Assembly: GCA_008973525.1 (NCBI GenBank)
Contig: WACJ01000269.1
Coordinates: 434,001-498,000 of the forward strand
Direction of reading: 5' to 3'
Length of the DNA: 64,000 bases
From: Stenopsyche tienmushanensis
Taxonomy: Eukaryota > Arthropoda > Insecta > Trichoptera > Stenopsychidae
In this document: positions 11,391 through 21,421 of the stretch, piece after piece
How positions within the stretch are numbered: position 1 is the first letter of the stretch
Layout: each line of letters begins with the position of its first letter
The notes under the pieces: generated by a model
Databases searched by the model: none
What the model was told of the DNA's origin: nothing
Seen by the model: the letters and a program-made list of their open reading frames with translations, nothing else
Translations under genes and position numbers: made by a program

Positions 11391-11635
11391 ATGTCTGCGG
11401 GCGGCGGCGGCGCGATGCCGGCACAGGAGCACCAACAGCAGCAGCAGCAGCAACAGCAGCACCAACAGCAGCAGCAGCAGACGGCGCAGCCCCAGCGCAG
11501 CAGCAGCCTCGACTACCTCAACTTCGAGGAGAAGCGGCAGCTCATAGCGAGCTCGCTGTCCCTCACCGACTTCATCCACTGCGGGCCCCCGCCGGCCAAG
11601 GACGTCGTCGACCAGACCGCGGTCGTTGTCGGTCA
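11391..11635 (+). CDS. First coding exon of an unidentified gene (polyQ N-terminus)
   Basis: The ATG at 11391 opens a frame beginning MSAGGGGAMPAQEH. Next come a polyglutamine stretch with one His (about 11434-11480), then AQPQRSSSLDYLNFEEKRQL, then a Ser/Leu-rich helix-like segment with SLTDFIHCGPPP. The frame stays open to a stop at 11657, but the final residues after VVVG look like intron. Possible donors are GTCAGT near 11632 and GTACGG near 11636. Neither matches the consensus strongly, so the exon end is approximate. The block after the glutamines has mixed, non-repetitive composition typical of a conserved protein N-terminus. I could not place the family. It lies in a CpG-rich zone, behind a predicted 5' UTR intron and two uORFs. 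No later exon was recognised in the next 52 kb, which suggests a very long intron or distant exons. The frame is open upstream to 11274 but has no ATG before 11391. Confidence 0.65.
11434..11482 (+). repeat. CAG/CAA microsatellite encoding polyglutamine
   Basis: Interrupted CAG/CAA triplets, with one CAC/CAA break, encode about 15 Gln and 1 His within the first coding exon. CAA interruptions usually stabilise such tracts. Length may vary between individuals. Confidence 0.8.
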
Positions 11636-11770
11636 GTACGGTCGATTTCATACCTAAATATATTTATGCGACGAAACAAACCCGATTTCTATACTGGATT
11701 CGATTGTGCGTTGAAATCGCCTCGTGCGATCAGATTTCCAAAATAGTCGCTTTGCGGTAGGTCGCGTCGT

Positions 11771-12249
11771 CGCTCCTGCGAACTCCCATCGATTCACATG
11801 TCAAATGCGACTCACAGGATTCGTTAGAATTCTTCTTGATATTTGACATTTATTATGTATTTAAACACATGGCGTATATTATGGAAGTGAATAGCACGAG
11901 ACCTTCGAAACAGCTGTTCTCGTCCTCCCACAATTGCTATTCAATGACAGCGCACCGACTGTACGGGTCGTTTTTTTACTTTTATAGACCACATTGTTTG
12001 TAGTAAATCACTCTTATTAGTCGTTAAAAAAATACGATCTAGCCGTGTTTATCGTCTGTCGATCACTGACTTCGCGTCTTCCTTCGGTCAGTATCAGACT
12101 TGGCCACCGGCTGCATTTAGAAATTGTACTTCCCCAAAGTTGCCTTTTTTCCCAATGCATTTCAAAATGATTGTTCTTAAATATTATTGAACTTTTCTGA
12201 TACAAAATAGTTTCATACATTAGCACCTATGCCAAAAAAGGGTAGTTTT
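11771..12249. other. Intronic or intergenic DNA, nothing recognised
   Basis: GC content falls back to background after the first coding exon. A minus-strand 69-codon frame at 12017-12226 has no domain. Confidence 0.45.
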
Positions 12250-12264
12250 CAACCCTTACATGGG

Positions 12265-12990
12265 ACTGAAATTTAGATCTCCATAGATTTAAATAGGTGA
12301 AAATCAGATGATGTCAGATAGATGTATTTTTCATTCGCAAGATAAAGAGGCGCGTTATCGTGCTGGAGAGTAATGATGCATCTATTCAGCAAAGTTGGCC
12401 TCTTTTGATGCAATGCTGCATTCAATCTATCCAATTGTTGATGGGACACCTCTGCCACCACTTTCTCACTTTGTGCCTTCCTTTAAAATTCCATTAAATA
12501 AATTATACAAAGCAATAGTCTTAATACGACGATCGTTTAGGGGTTGAAATAGGCTTTTATTCACCCTTTAACCGATGTTTTTTTTTCTTCGCGTTTGAAT
12601 AAAAACACCATTTCTCATCACTAGTTTCTATTTCTATATCACGAAGAAATGAGCTTAATACATCGTTTTCTTGCAAGAATCAGCTGATGTTATCATTGAC
12701 ACTGGAACAGCATGTGTCGATTATTTTAGTTAATTTTTCAATAGTCAAAATCGGATTGTTCCCGGATCAAAGATGCTTCATCCCCCTACACGAGTTGTCC
12801 ACTTCGAGGCTCGTCTTCCATCCTTAAATCAATTTATGCACACACACAGCATTTTCTGACATCAAATATGTCACTATAAATCTTGCTGATGTTTTTGTAT
12901 CCTCTATCGCTTTTTTTTTCATTGCCAATTGTACAAGTCTTTTCCATTGACGTTACAGCAAAAGAAAAAAACCTGGGGGCCTGCAAAAAT
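12265..12990 (-). pseudogene. Mariner-family transposase, decayed
   Basis: Read on the minus strand, several mariner landmarks appear in order but in shifted frames. Near 12820 is EDEPRSGQ, the linker after the first helix-turn-helix. Around 12605-12620 is DEKWCFY, with the first catalytic Asp at 12617-12619. At 12460-12270 is a continuous piece with QQLDRLNAALHQKRP, then LQHDNAP with the second catalytic Asp at 12358-12360, then SSDFHLF. The segment between the last two blocks is shortened, so the usual PPYSPDLAP motif is lost. Stops and frameshifts are many. It resembles the mauritiana/cecropia type because of the GDEKW-like block. It probably lies inside the long intron of the 11391 gene and runs opposite to it. 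Confidence 0.75.
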
Positions 12991-13099
12991 ATAAAAAACA
13001 TGTATCTATACTTGAACAAGATATTTTCGTGGAATTATTTACAGCAAACATTCTAAGAAGATCTACTTTCACCAATATTTGACCAAGAAATGTTTGTTT

Positions 13100-13226
13100 A
13101 TTTGAAAAATTAAGTCGCAAGGGCTGGTATTGAGTCCGTCAACAAAAAAAAAACGTTTAATAGTGGGTCCGCGAAAAAAAATTGCTCAAGAAGGGGTCCT
13201 ATATAAGTTTAAAGACCGCTGCGTTA
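13100..13226 (-). mobile_element. hAT-type terminus (single end)
   Basis: On the minus strand the sequence starts CAGCGGTCTTTAAACTTA at 13226 and continues with AGGACCCC. It closely resembles the end of the complete hAT MITE at 45811, which starts CAGTGGCTCTTAAACTTA. No opposite end or 8-bp duplication was found, so this is a solo or truncated end. Confidence 0.5.
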
Positions 13227-14020
13227 GAGGGCTAAATGGGTCGATTTTTTTTTAATCTCAAGTCGACATTCATACGAGAAACTTCAAAACACGTCCTTTC
13301 TGCTTAACATGGAAGATCGAGGATTGCGACAAATTCTGCATCAGAATGTTGATCGCGCTTTGGATAGTTATCCCTGCAGATTCATCGAGATTTATGGCGC
13401 AGCGGTTCTTCGCGTCTCGTTGTTATCTGCGACATCTGGACCGATACTCGGCTTCTTGTTTTTCTCTCGGCGTTTCGTATCCTCGTTTGAGAGCTTTTCT
13501 TCGTCGGACGCCGAAAAGATTTGAGAAGACTTTTGCATCAACCCAATATAAGATCTCATCAATGCAGTAAAATTTTTTTTATGGGATCCAATAGTTTTCT
13601 GTTTTTATTTAATTTAACATGTACGGACATTCTCTACATCTTGATAATGCTTATATCGAACGTTAAAACAATTTGACTCTGCACCTTGAGAAGAATAGGG
13701 AACGCTGCTTAAATTGCAGTTTTTGAAGAATTTGTGGATTGTGGATAACTCTCATCATTAATACGCGTGCTTGCCGGGATATCCCGAAAAGGGATGGTAG
13801 CAAAGTTTCATCATGCAAAGAAACCTCAAGAATTTCTTTTCAATTCTTTCCATCTCGAGGGAATACTTTGCTTCCCCCTACCACCCATCTTTCTTATAAC
13901 GGAGACTTGGAAAACTCAAGGGTCTGGTTCAGCACAATAGACGCGGCATAAATCCGGAAATTTATGGTAAATATTAGAAATTGCATGTAATTTATTGATT
14001 TATAATGCTGTACTAGTAGT
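13227..14020. other. Non-coding stretch with short unsupported ORFs
   Basis: An ATG-initiated 71-codon frame at 13309-13524 has a good start context but a Ser/Phe-rich composition, no domain and an overlapping frame of equal length. I do not call it a gene. No repeats were recognised. Confidence 0.4.
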
Positions 14021-14024
14021 TTAA

Positions 14025-14506
14025 CCCTTCTGTCAATAAGATGTTCTGGCCAGACCATTATTATTTTACAATGATTTTTATAAGAGTAGCTATGTATAGA
14101 TCTTCCTAAATCTCCCTGAGTTTGTCCTTTTAATGATTTTACAGAATTTAAAAAAAATCAGGGTCCTTATGTTTCGAGAAAAAAGGATATTTATATTTAT
14201 GTATCCAGAGCCAATAAAACAGGTTTGGCTGGACCTAGACATTTTTTCAAAAGATTTATACAGGATATCACATTTTTCTTTATTTTCCATAAAGAGATAT
14301 TAATCCTTTTGCACCATAAAATAATTTATGATATTTCTTACGCTGTCCTGCATTTTTACCTATTTTTTAAAAATCATTTTTGCATCATATGTTTTCGTCA
14401 AAATCATATACATATTTGTAAAAACCAGATTAGTATATTCCGTATGATAGTTTGTTTATCTATTTAATTGACGGGAGTATATTAAACCATTTCATTGACA
14501 GAATGG
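14025..14506 (+). mobile_element. MITE family B, near-complete copy
   Basis: The left flank is TTAA (14021-14024) and the left end CCCTTCTGTCAATAAGATG. The right end, read on the minus strand, is CCATTCTGTCAATGAAATG, giving clear inverted repeats of about 19 bp. The right-hand TTAA has decayed to TCTT. The interior, for example GGATATTTATATTTATGTA and the GGTTTGGCTGGACCTAGA block, recurs at 24652-24939. The subterminal GGCCAGACC at about 14048-14056 matches half of the palindromes at the right end of the piggyBac element. There is no coding capacity, and the minus-strand open frame at 14090-14290 is accidental. Confidence 0.7.
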
Positions 14507-14692
14507 TCTTGTTTTTGTGACAATATTTCTCGATAACGAAAACATCCTTTCGCTGGGTATTTCTAATTTTTGCCTACCTGTCTATTGTAAAGATAAGAAT
14601 TAATTCCGAGAAAGGTACAAAATTATCTTCCGAAAAGAACCTTTTCTTACCTAGACTAACGTGTCGTCATGTCGAGTGCACCAGCATTTCCT

Positions 14693-14753
14693 GTCAAGTG
14701 AATGATTCAATATTTTTCGACCAAAATTCTTAGATAATAAAAAAATAATTTTA
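14693..14753 (+). repeat. Short repeat family I, copy 1
   Basis: About 60 bp (TCAAGTGAATGATTCAATAT and following) resembles 33474-33536 in the same orientation, sharing also the TTAGATAAT motif. Element boundaries are unknown. Confidence 0.45.
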
Positions 14754-14888
14754 CATACCACATTTTGTGTTGTTTTTCTGTTTTTCGTCATTTGTAAAAT
14801 ATTGTTTTTTTTGATCTGATGTGAGTGTGTGTATATTGCAACTTCAACTTTGTTTCCAAGTTTATATAAGTGTAAAGGATGCATTATA

Positions 14889-14966
14889 GCAGTGTTTCCC
14901 AACCAGTGGTACGCGGTCCGATGCCGAGTCGCAGACTCCGACTCGGCATCGGAATAAAGGAATGGT
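14889..14966 (+). mobile_element. hAT-type terminus with perfect hairpin
   Basis: It starts at CAGTGTTTCCCAACC, a familiar hAT terminal inverted repeat, followed by AGTGGTACGCGG. A perfect stem of 14 bp with a 7-base loop lies at 14918-14952 (arm CCGATGCCGAGTCG). No matching right end was found. The adjoining DNA on the right is a Kolobok-like coding remnant, so this end may have inserted into it or been fused by deletion. Confidence 0.5.
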
Positions 14967-15182
14967 CCAATTCGGCTCTACTAGATCATTTTTTGGACGA
15001 GGAATGGATGAGTAAACTCGCAGTAAATCTGGACAGTTGTGTTGTGGATTGTTGTCTGTTGATATCATGTGTTGAAAAGTTGCCATTATAGCCTTCTTCA
15101 TGTCTTCGAAACAGTTCACATTTATCCGAATGGCTAAGTCATAATATGTACTGAGCTTTTTCATCAAAGCCTCTGTCAATTT
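14967..15182 (-). pseudogene. Kolobok-like transposase fragment
   Basis: The minus strand encodes LTEALMKKLSTYYDLAIR, then FEDMKKAIMATFQHMISTDN, then NPQHNCP. These correspond in order to blocks in the element at 44064-45677 (KLTGKLIDKLTVYYGLAIRR, then MKDAIWATYYH and STDKNPQHGNCP). The protein belongs to a family often labelled Mutator-like or Kolobok transposase in arthropod genomes. Only the middle region survives, and the frame runs into unrelated sequence near 14970. Confidence 0.6.
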
Positions 15183-15600
15183 TCCCTATCCGCCCAGATT
15201 TTTAGTCTTCGTACTTGGGAATCCAATCCCAAGACAAAATTTCAATCCCGTGATTTCGGGATTGCATTAGACCACCGCGTGAGGCCTCATTTTCGTACAA
15301 CACCATCAATGCGACTGATTAAATCCCTTTCTGCTGAGACACGGACTAAAACTCGCAAATTTCCCGACAAATTATTTATTTCCGTCGCTGCAGATGAATA
15401 CTTATATACAATAATACTTTGATGTGATTCGTAATTATATTACGGAAGAATACAAAAATTCTGAAGCCCGTATCTATTATATTTCATATCGATATTCCCA
15501 TTATTAGAGTCGAGGTGTAGTAAATACATCACCGGTATGGAAAGGTTAATATAACAATTTGAAAAACATATGTACTGTATATATGTATACATAAATTAGA
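15183..15600. other. Non-coding stretch without recognised features
   Basis: Background AT-rich DNA with no exon, RNA or bounded repeat seen. Confidence 0.4.
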
Positions 15601-15654
15601 CAGTTACTGCCCCTGAGCGTCTCCTAAGCTCGCCATTTAGTAGTTACGCCACTG
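15601..15654 (-). mobile_element. hAT-type terminus (right end)
   Basis: On the minus strand the sequence reads CAGTGGCGTAACTACTAA, a very common hAT terminal inverted repeat. Only this end was identified, and the extent to the left is uncertain. Confidence 0.4.
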
Positions 15655-17655
15655 TTTCCAAGCGTCTAGATTTCGGCGGGAATGTCTCGATTTAGTAGCC
15701 TTCATCGTGCTAATAATTTATGAAATAAAAAAAACGATTTTTCGAACCGTCAAATGTGATTTACCCCATTTAAACTATATTAAAAAGCCCATTGTTTCGC
15801 AGATGTAAAAAGGTCGAGGAGCATTGCACTATAGGGAAATATAGTGGCGATATAAATTCACGCGTTCAATGCATGTCCCGCAAGCAAAGTGTTAACTTTG
15901 AGCGATTAATTAAACGCACGTCCTACGATATTGTAGATTATTAGGCTGAGAGTGCTATGGAAGGATTTGAAGCTCTGTTCTAAATACGGACACTGCTTTT
16001 ATACGTATGTATACGTATTTTGATTGTAAAATAACGTTTCCTCTTCCGGTCTTTTTATAGTAACATCACACGAAATGCTTTATCAAGATCGACGCCAACA
16101 GCAGCCTGTAAAAATTGGTAACGAAGCACATTTTTACGAAATTATTCGCAGTGCTAAGAAAATCGAGCTTAATCGATTCCTGGAATATATGAATAAATTC
16201 GCATTTAGATTTGAGTGTTTAATTAGCTTATTAAATTGGACGCCATCCAAATATAATGTTGCCTGATCTAATTCGGTGGCATTTTTGTTATGAATGGATT
16301 ACATATTTTTAGATGTTTATAGCTCGGAAAATCGGTCGTCGGGTATCAAAGTTTCAAGTGCGACATGATTCATGGATCTTAGTATTCGACGAAGTGTCGT
16401 TATTGACCTTTGCAAAATTTCCAAAGCGAAAAAGGGACGTGGATCACTCGATCTTTTCACGGAGATTTAAAAAAGGACGTACTCTCGCGAGTACCGATAG
16501 CGAGCCTTTGATGTCGCAACCCCGACCGTCGCTCGGGCAACATGGGGGATGGGGGTGTGGTGTCCTTTTTCAAAACGAAGGTCGCTCGAATGAGAATAAT
16601 GCGATAATGCGAGGACAACATTATTATAAAGTGAAATATGATTTTGACCGTGACATCGACGCCTAACATTTGTCAAATGTTAGCGCAAGTCGCGCATCGT
16701 CTGGACGCCGTTGTGCAAATATTTGCCAAACGCGCGCAACGTCGCCTACGAGCCGGTTTCAATTGTTATATTCCCTCGTCTGTTGTCCCGTTTGGGTTCT
16801 GCGGGACAAAAACGAAGATCGCCGACGGATATATCACCTCTCGCGTTTATACCTCTTGCTCGACATTCTTCGGTGACATAATAGGAAACTGCTAGCCGTA
16901 ATGACTCAATTTAATCCTTCGTCTGCGCCAAACTTGGAACTCCACTTGTAAAATTATAAGAATTAATTCGATCCGTCGTCGATTGAATCCGTCCGAATGC
17001 AGCCGAGCATATTGCACAAGGAATCATTATATGGAGAGAAAATGCCGAGATGCAGTCTTACATATTTTCCATCACTCGGAGAGAGGTCTCCGTCACGTTG
17101 TTGCCATTTAGATGAATCCAATAAGGCTGCTCGATGGCAATCTGAGATGCATCACGTTTCGTTTCTGCCCGTACGAATGCACCGAGAATTGCATCCCGTA
17201 AACGGTATGCGCAAACAATCGGTCGGTCGTAATTGTCGCAAATAGCTACATTTGCGTCGGCCTTCGTGCGTGTCGCAGAGTGAGATTTGAGATGGCGTCT
17301 CGTTACGGTCCATCCGCATCCTCGATGGGGTTTCGGTTTGATTTTTTCAATTGCGTCACGCGAGTAGGTGATTTATGAGCGATGGACATTCTTGAGGTTG
17401 CAAACGTCGCAATCGAAGATGAAGCGAATGTCTATTAGTCACGGTGGCGAATGGCGTCGCCGGACAATGGGACACTTCTTCAAAACAAGCCATTGTGATG
17501 ATAAGCCGTGACAGCTCGTCCGACAACATTGGCCCATTTTTTATCTCGACAAAGATAGATATGCTACGTTCTTATCAGGCGAGTCCACTCCGGCTTCGAG
17601 GTGCCTTCAATAATAGGCTTCTGTGCGGTCTTGCTATCTCAGATTGATGCATCTT
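15655..17655. other. Single-copy non-coding DNA, moderately CpG-rich in places
   Basis: 16290-17500 is richer in CpG than its surroundings and contains several unrelated open frames up to 117 codons (16313-16666). None has a domain or splice frame I trust. The region does not match any repeat in the window, so conserved intronic regulatory DNA is possible but unproven. Confidence 0.35.
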
Positions 17656-17656
17656 A

Positions 17657-17724
17657 GGCCCGATCCACACTATGGTGCTAGTAACGGTTCGATCTCGCTC
17701 CGGTCTCGGTCCGATCAAATATTC
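17657..17724 (+). repeat. Repeat family J, copy 1
   Basis: About 68 bp starting CCCGATCCACACTATGGTGC is shared with 63201-63268. The best-conserved core is GGTTCGATCTCGCTCCGG, followed by TCTCGGTCCGATCAAATATT. The GGTTCGATCTC part resembles a tRNA-type B box, but no A box is convincing. It may be a MITE end or a SINE fragment. Confidence 0.5.
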
Positions 17725-20349
17725 TGCGCTTCTCGATGCTTCTCGAAATCGATGCTTTTTTAATGCATTCAATTGCAATACATACAAATCAGAACTTCAT
17801 ACCGGAACAGCCGAAAACCAGTAAAACCGTTATTTTTGTCTGAACGAAAACCGAAACATAATCGGTTCATATACTTAGATAATATTGTTATCAACCCAAT
17901 TTTCAGCTGTTTATCTTAAGCCTTATGCATTTTATTTAGTTTGTCTTCCTATATATTTGCTATGAATCCAGACTGCGACTCCCATATTTAAATTTGTTTC
18001 CTAGTTTTATGTATTCCAAGCTGGAATTGTCAAAATTCTATCATCTTAACTGTTTAAAGTAAAAGTCGTAAAGGTCTAAATATTCTCGATATATTTTTCA
18101 TAAAATTTATGAAATCGCTATCGTCTGATAAGCTATTAAGCTCTTTCAAAAAAGATGAGTCGACTTTTGTTCGTGTTGTCTTGAGAGCAGGCGTTTGTTT
18201 TGATAATTGAGGTACTCGCATCATTTTTATCGTTGACCAATTTTGTTATTTCCCCTTGATTGCTCTGGAGTTGCGTCTCTTTCCAAAATCTACTCCTTCA
18301 GAAGTAAACTGGCAGGCTTGTACGGTAAGGCTGTCATTTTATTTTCGCAAAACATTAATAGAAAAAATAGCTGAACAATAGAAAGCAGATGCTATGCAAG
18401 CTGAACATTAAGAAATATTCACAGTGTTGAGAATAACAATGTTGAGGCTCATTTATTGAGCCTGGCTCATTGTCAGCTTGTTACACGCTGCGATGGAGCT
18501 AATGTGAATTTACATTTGAGCGTAGCGTGTATGTTCTCCGGTATGAAAGGGTCAATGAAGTCAAAGGTATTCTACATTTTAATTGGATTGTTCTTGATTT
18601 TCAAATTTCATCCCCTGAGAATTCGGCTAATTCTTTTATAGTTCTTTAGTTGCCTTGATGACATTAACTATGCTAACTAGAATCGTAATCATCATCTCAA
18701 GGGTCTTACTGCGGTGGAGTCTTGCAGTTGGCGTCTTTTGACAATAGTTTCATGTTCGTCTAGCTTTCCTATACCTATTGTCGCCTCATACGATTGGGAT
18801 TCAGCTTGATGGTGTTGCATATCAATTTTGATACCTTTTATTATGTTTCGTTATACCTAATTATATTTAATTTTATTGATTTAATAGCTAAAATTGCTTC
18901 TCAATAAGATACAGTATTTATTTAAAGTTCGTTCGTAGAGTTTGAGTAGAACGTTGGATCATGTTGCAGGGTGACTCATGGGCTTCAATTTTTCAGTCGG
19001 GGCGTGAACTTGAGGACTCACATGCGATGCTAGCTTTGCCTCCTCGTGGGTCGTTGATCTTCCGTGACGCCATGGGAAATTTCAGGAATCATATATCGCT
19101 CTTTCAGGATACACAGACGTCTTTTGTAGACACTATTCTGACGAAATATAATTAGGATACGTCGAATTTGAAAGCGAATAGTCGACGTCTGCTGACGTAC
19201 GCCGTCTCCATAGTAAAATACTAATGCACTTTTAATGCACACGCTTTTATCCACTGTATCTCTCGCTCGTTGTTGATCTATAATAGTTTTAATGGTTTTG
19301 ATTTTTTATTATTTATCTCTGAGGTGCCATTTACCATCTGTTCGTGGCTAGAAATCTGCATGTGTGGGTATTTGTTGTTATTTTGGACACTTTCCATGAG
19401 CATGGGCGAAACAAGATATAAGGCGATATAAATTTCGACAATGTAAATATGTAGGAATATTTTAAAATTCTAGCGGATGTGGGCTCGAAACCGATCCCAT
19501 TAAGATTTCTAATGGATGTTCGAACCGACGTGATTTAGTTCTGAAAAAATAGTTCGTGCCATCAGAAAATTGATTGAATTTGAATAATCTTGATGAATGG
19601 AGCTTTGCAGTAGGAATACGTGTGAAACACTACGAGTCATAGAACCAGCATCTTTTTTTATAGACATAATTTGGTCAGAGCAAGTCTAACAATGAACAAT
19701 ATCTATCAAGGTCATATTTTTGTATGATTTGATCTAGAAACTAGAAATACACAATTAAAGTGCTCATTTAACATATTGCTAAAACAGAAAACGCGTTAGT
19801 TAGATATGCATAGTCACTCTTAAATTTGTACGTGAATTGTAAATATGACCCATTATAATATTGGTCGAATGTCTTGAATAGCTTTCCAATACTTCACAGG
19901 AAAAGCTGTCTTTAAAAAAATACCCACACTTCTCGATACGTTCACTTCAATATCGAGTGTATGAGGGGGCAAATGTTTGATATAGACGAGATGGATTTTA
20001 TACGAATAAATAGTGGTCTGTATGTGGCTACATCTCATCATAAAAATGTTGTTTGTATGATGAATAATGAAACGGGGTTATAATTGATCCCTCGTCAGAC
20101 CACACGAGTTGAATCTTTAAATATGCAATGAATTTTTCCATATTAATTTTCAACGATTTCAGCTCGATTTCGAACCAATTTTCAGCTTTCGCTATCGAAT
20201 CGCTATTTACAGCGAAAGTCAACGTCACGATCGACGACTTCATTTTGCAGCAAGTGCTAACTTTTACAGCACATTATTAAATTTGATTTCTCCTACGTTT
20301 TGCTCGAAATAATAAAATCGAAAGTCGGAACAATAAAGAGAAGAAGTGT
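17725..20349. other. Non-coding stretch without recognised genes
   Basis: AT-rich DNA. A 64-codon ATG-initiated frame at 18961-19155 has mixed composition but no recognised domain or splice context, and it is not called. The rest shows no bounded repeats. Confidence 0.4.
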
Positions 20350-21421
20350 TTAACCTTTTGCACTCCACCCATATTTTCTAAAGACCAATTAGCTACTCCA
20401 GCTAGAAAAATCTATAAGAAAACACCAGAAAGTAGGTAAGTTTCATTCGGGCCACCCGTTCTCTCGGGGAGGGTAACCATTATTTCTCGAATAAACATAA
20501 GATATTCATGATTGAAAATCACTTGTAAATTTAAGCTTGGTGAAATAAAAACGATATATGCCCTCCAATATATTTTATTTGAAAAGAGTTTTTTACTTTA
20601 CACAACAAAAAATATGTATTTATGACAATAATATAGGTATTTACAATGAAGCGTAACTATTTTGTGACTACCCGCTGCCTTGCAGTTGTCCATCATAAAT
20701 TATCTACTGACGAAACGGTCGCTACCTGCGAAAAAAGAAACCTCATTGGTCGCATGTTGATATTTCTATATTTTAGGAATTTTGTTATTGGGTACTTACC
20801 GTTAGGTACCCCGTCTCCGCCAGATAACAAAAAATAAAACCACCTCCAAAATTAAAAGCCTTCCAAAAATAGTACAGGGTAATCATTGCATTTTCTAAAA
20901 TTTATATTTAATACAGTAGATTTTTTTTTACTGATTTTGGAATCAGAATTACCTTTGCAAATTTCTATAAAGTGGGACAATAACCGATTTGCATGCAAGC
21001 ATTGAAAACTTTCGTGGGAAGTTTTTAATTATTGTGTTATCAATTTCGTCGAACCCTGTGCATTTTTTTGTTTTTAATCTTTCTTTTTTCTTAATAAAAG
21101 TTTCTAACTGAGTGATTTTAACATTTGTTAAGGATTTAGGATTAAGTCGCTAAGTTTTGGATAATAGGTTTACCTTATCTACGTTATCGTCGACTATTCG
21201 GAGAACCGCACATAAAGAAAAAAAAACCCATTGCCTTTTGTTTGACCGATTTGACGAACATGGGGTGTAAAATATCATGCATTTTGTGTACAACAAAAAT
21301 TAGATCACTAGTCTTTAATACGTAATCGCGTGATTAAATTACGATGCAATTATTATCAAGATGTATTATTATCAAGAAAAATAGGTTATTTTATTAAAGA
21401 TCTTGTATGTATACTTACAGT

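Larger units (their letters stand above)
8890..11770 (+). promoter_or_regulatory. CpG-rich promoter / 5' region of the gene at 11391
   Basis: Base composition changes from about one third GC to strongly CpG-rich, peaking at 10350-11230. It falls back after 11770. The zone ends in a well-formed first coding exon, so it most probably contains the promoter and the untranslated first exon. I cannot fix a start site: no TATA box is obvious in the GC-rich core, and initiator-like CAGT motifs occur several times (for example near 9949 and 10457). Long open frames on both strands here reflect scarcity of stop codons in GC-rich DNA, not coding. Confidence 0.65.

Noticed and set aside
17680..17700. tRNA gene suggested by a GGTTCGATCTC box
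   Set aside because: No acceptor stem, A box or anticodon arm can be folded around it. The same core recurs as a repeat at 63 kb.
18961..19155. ATG-led 64-codon ORF
   Set aside because: Composition is acceptable, but the length is within chance expectation, and no domain or splice evidence supports it.
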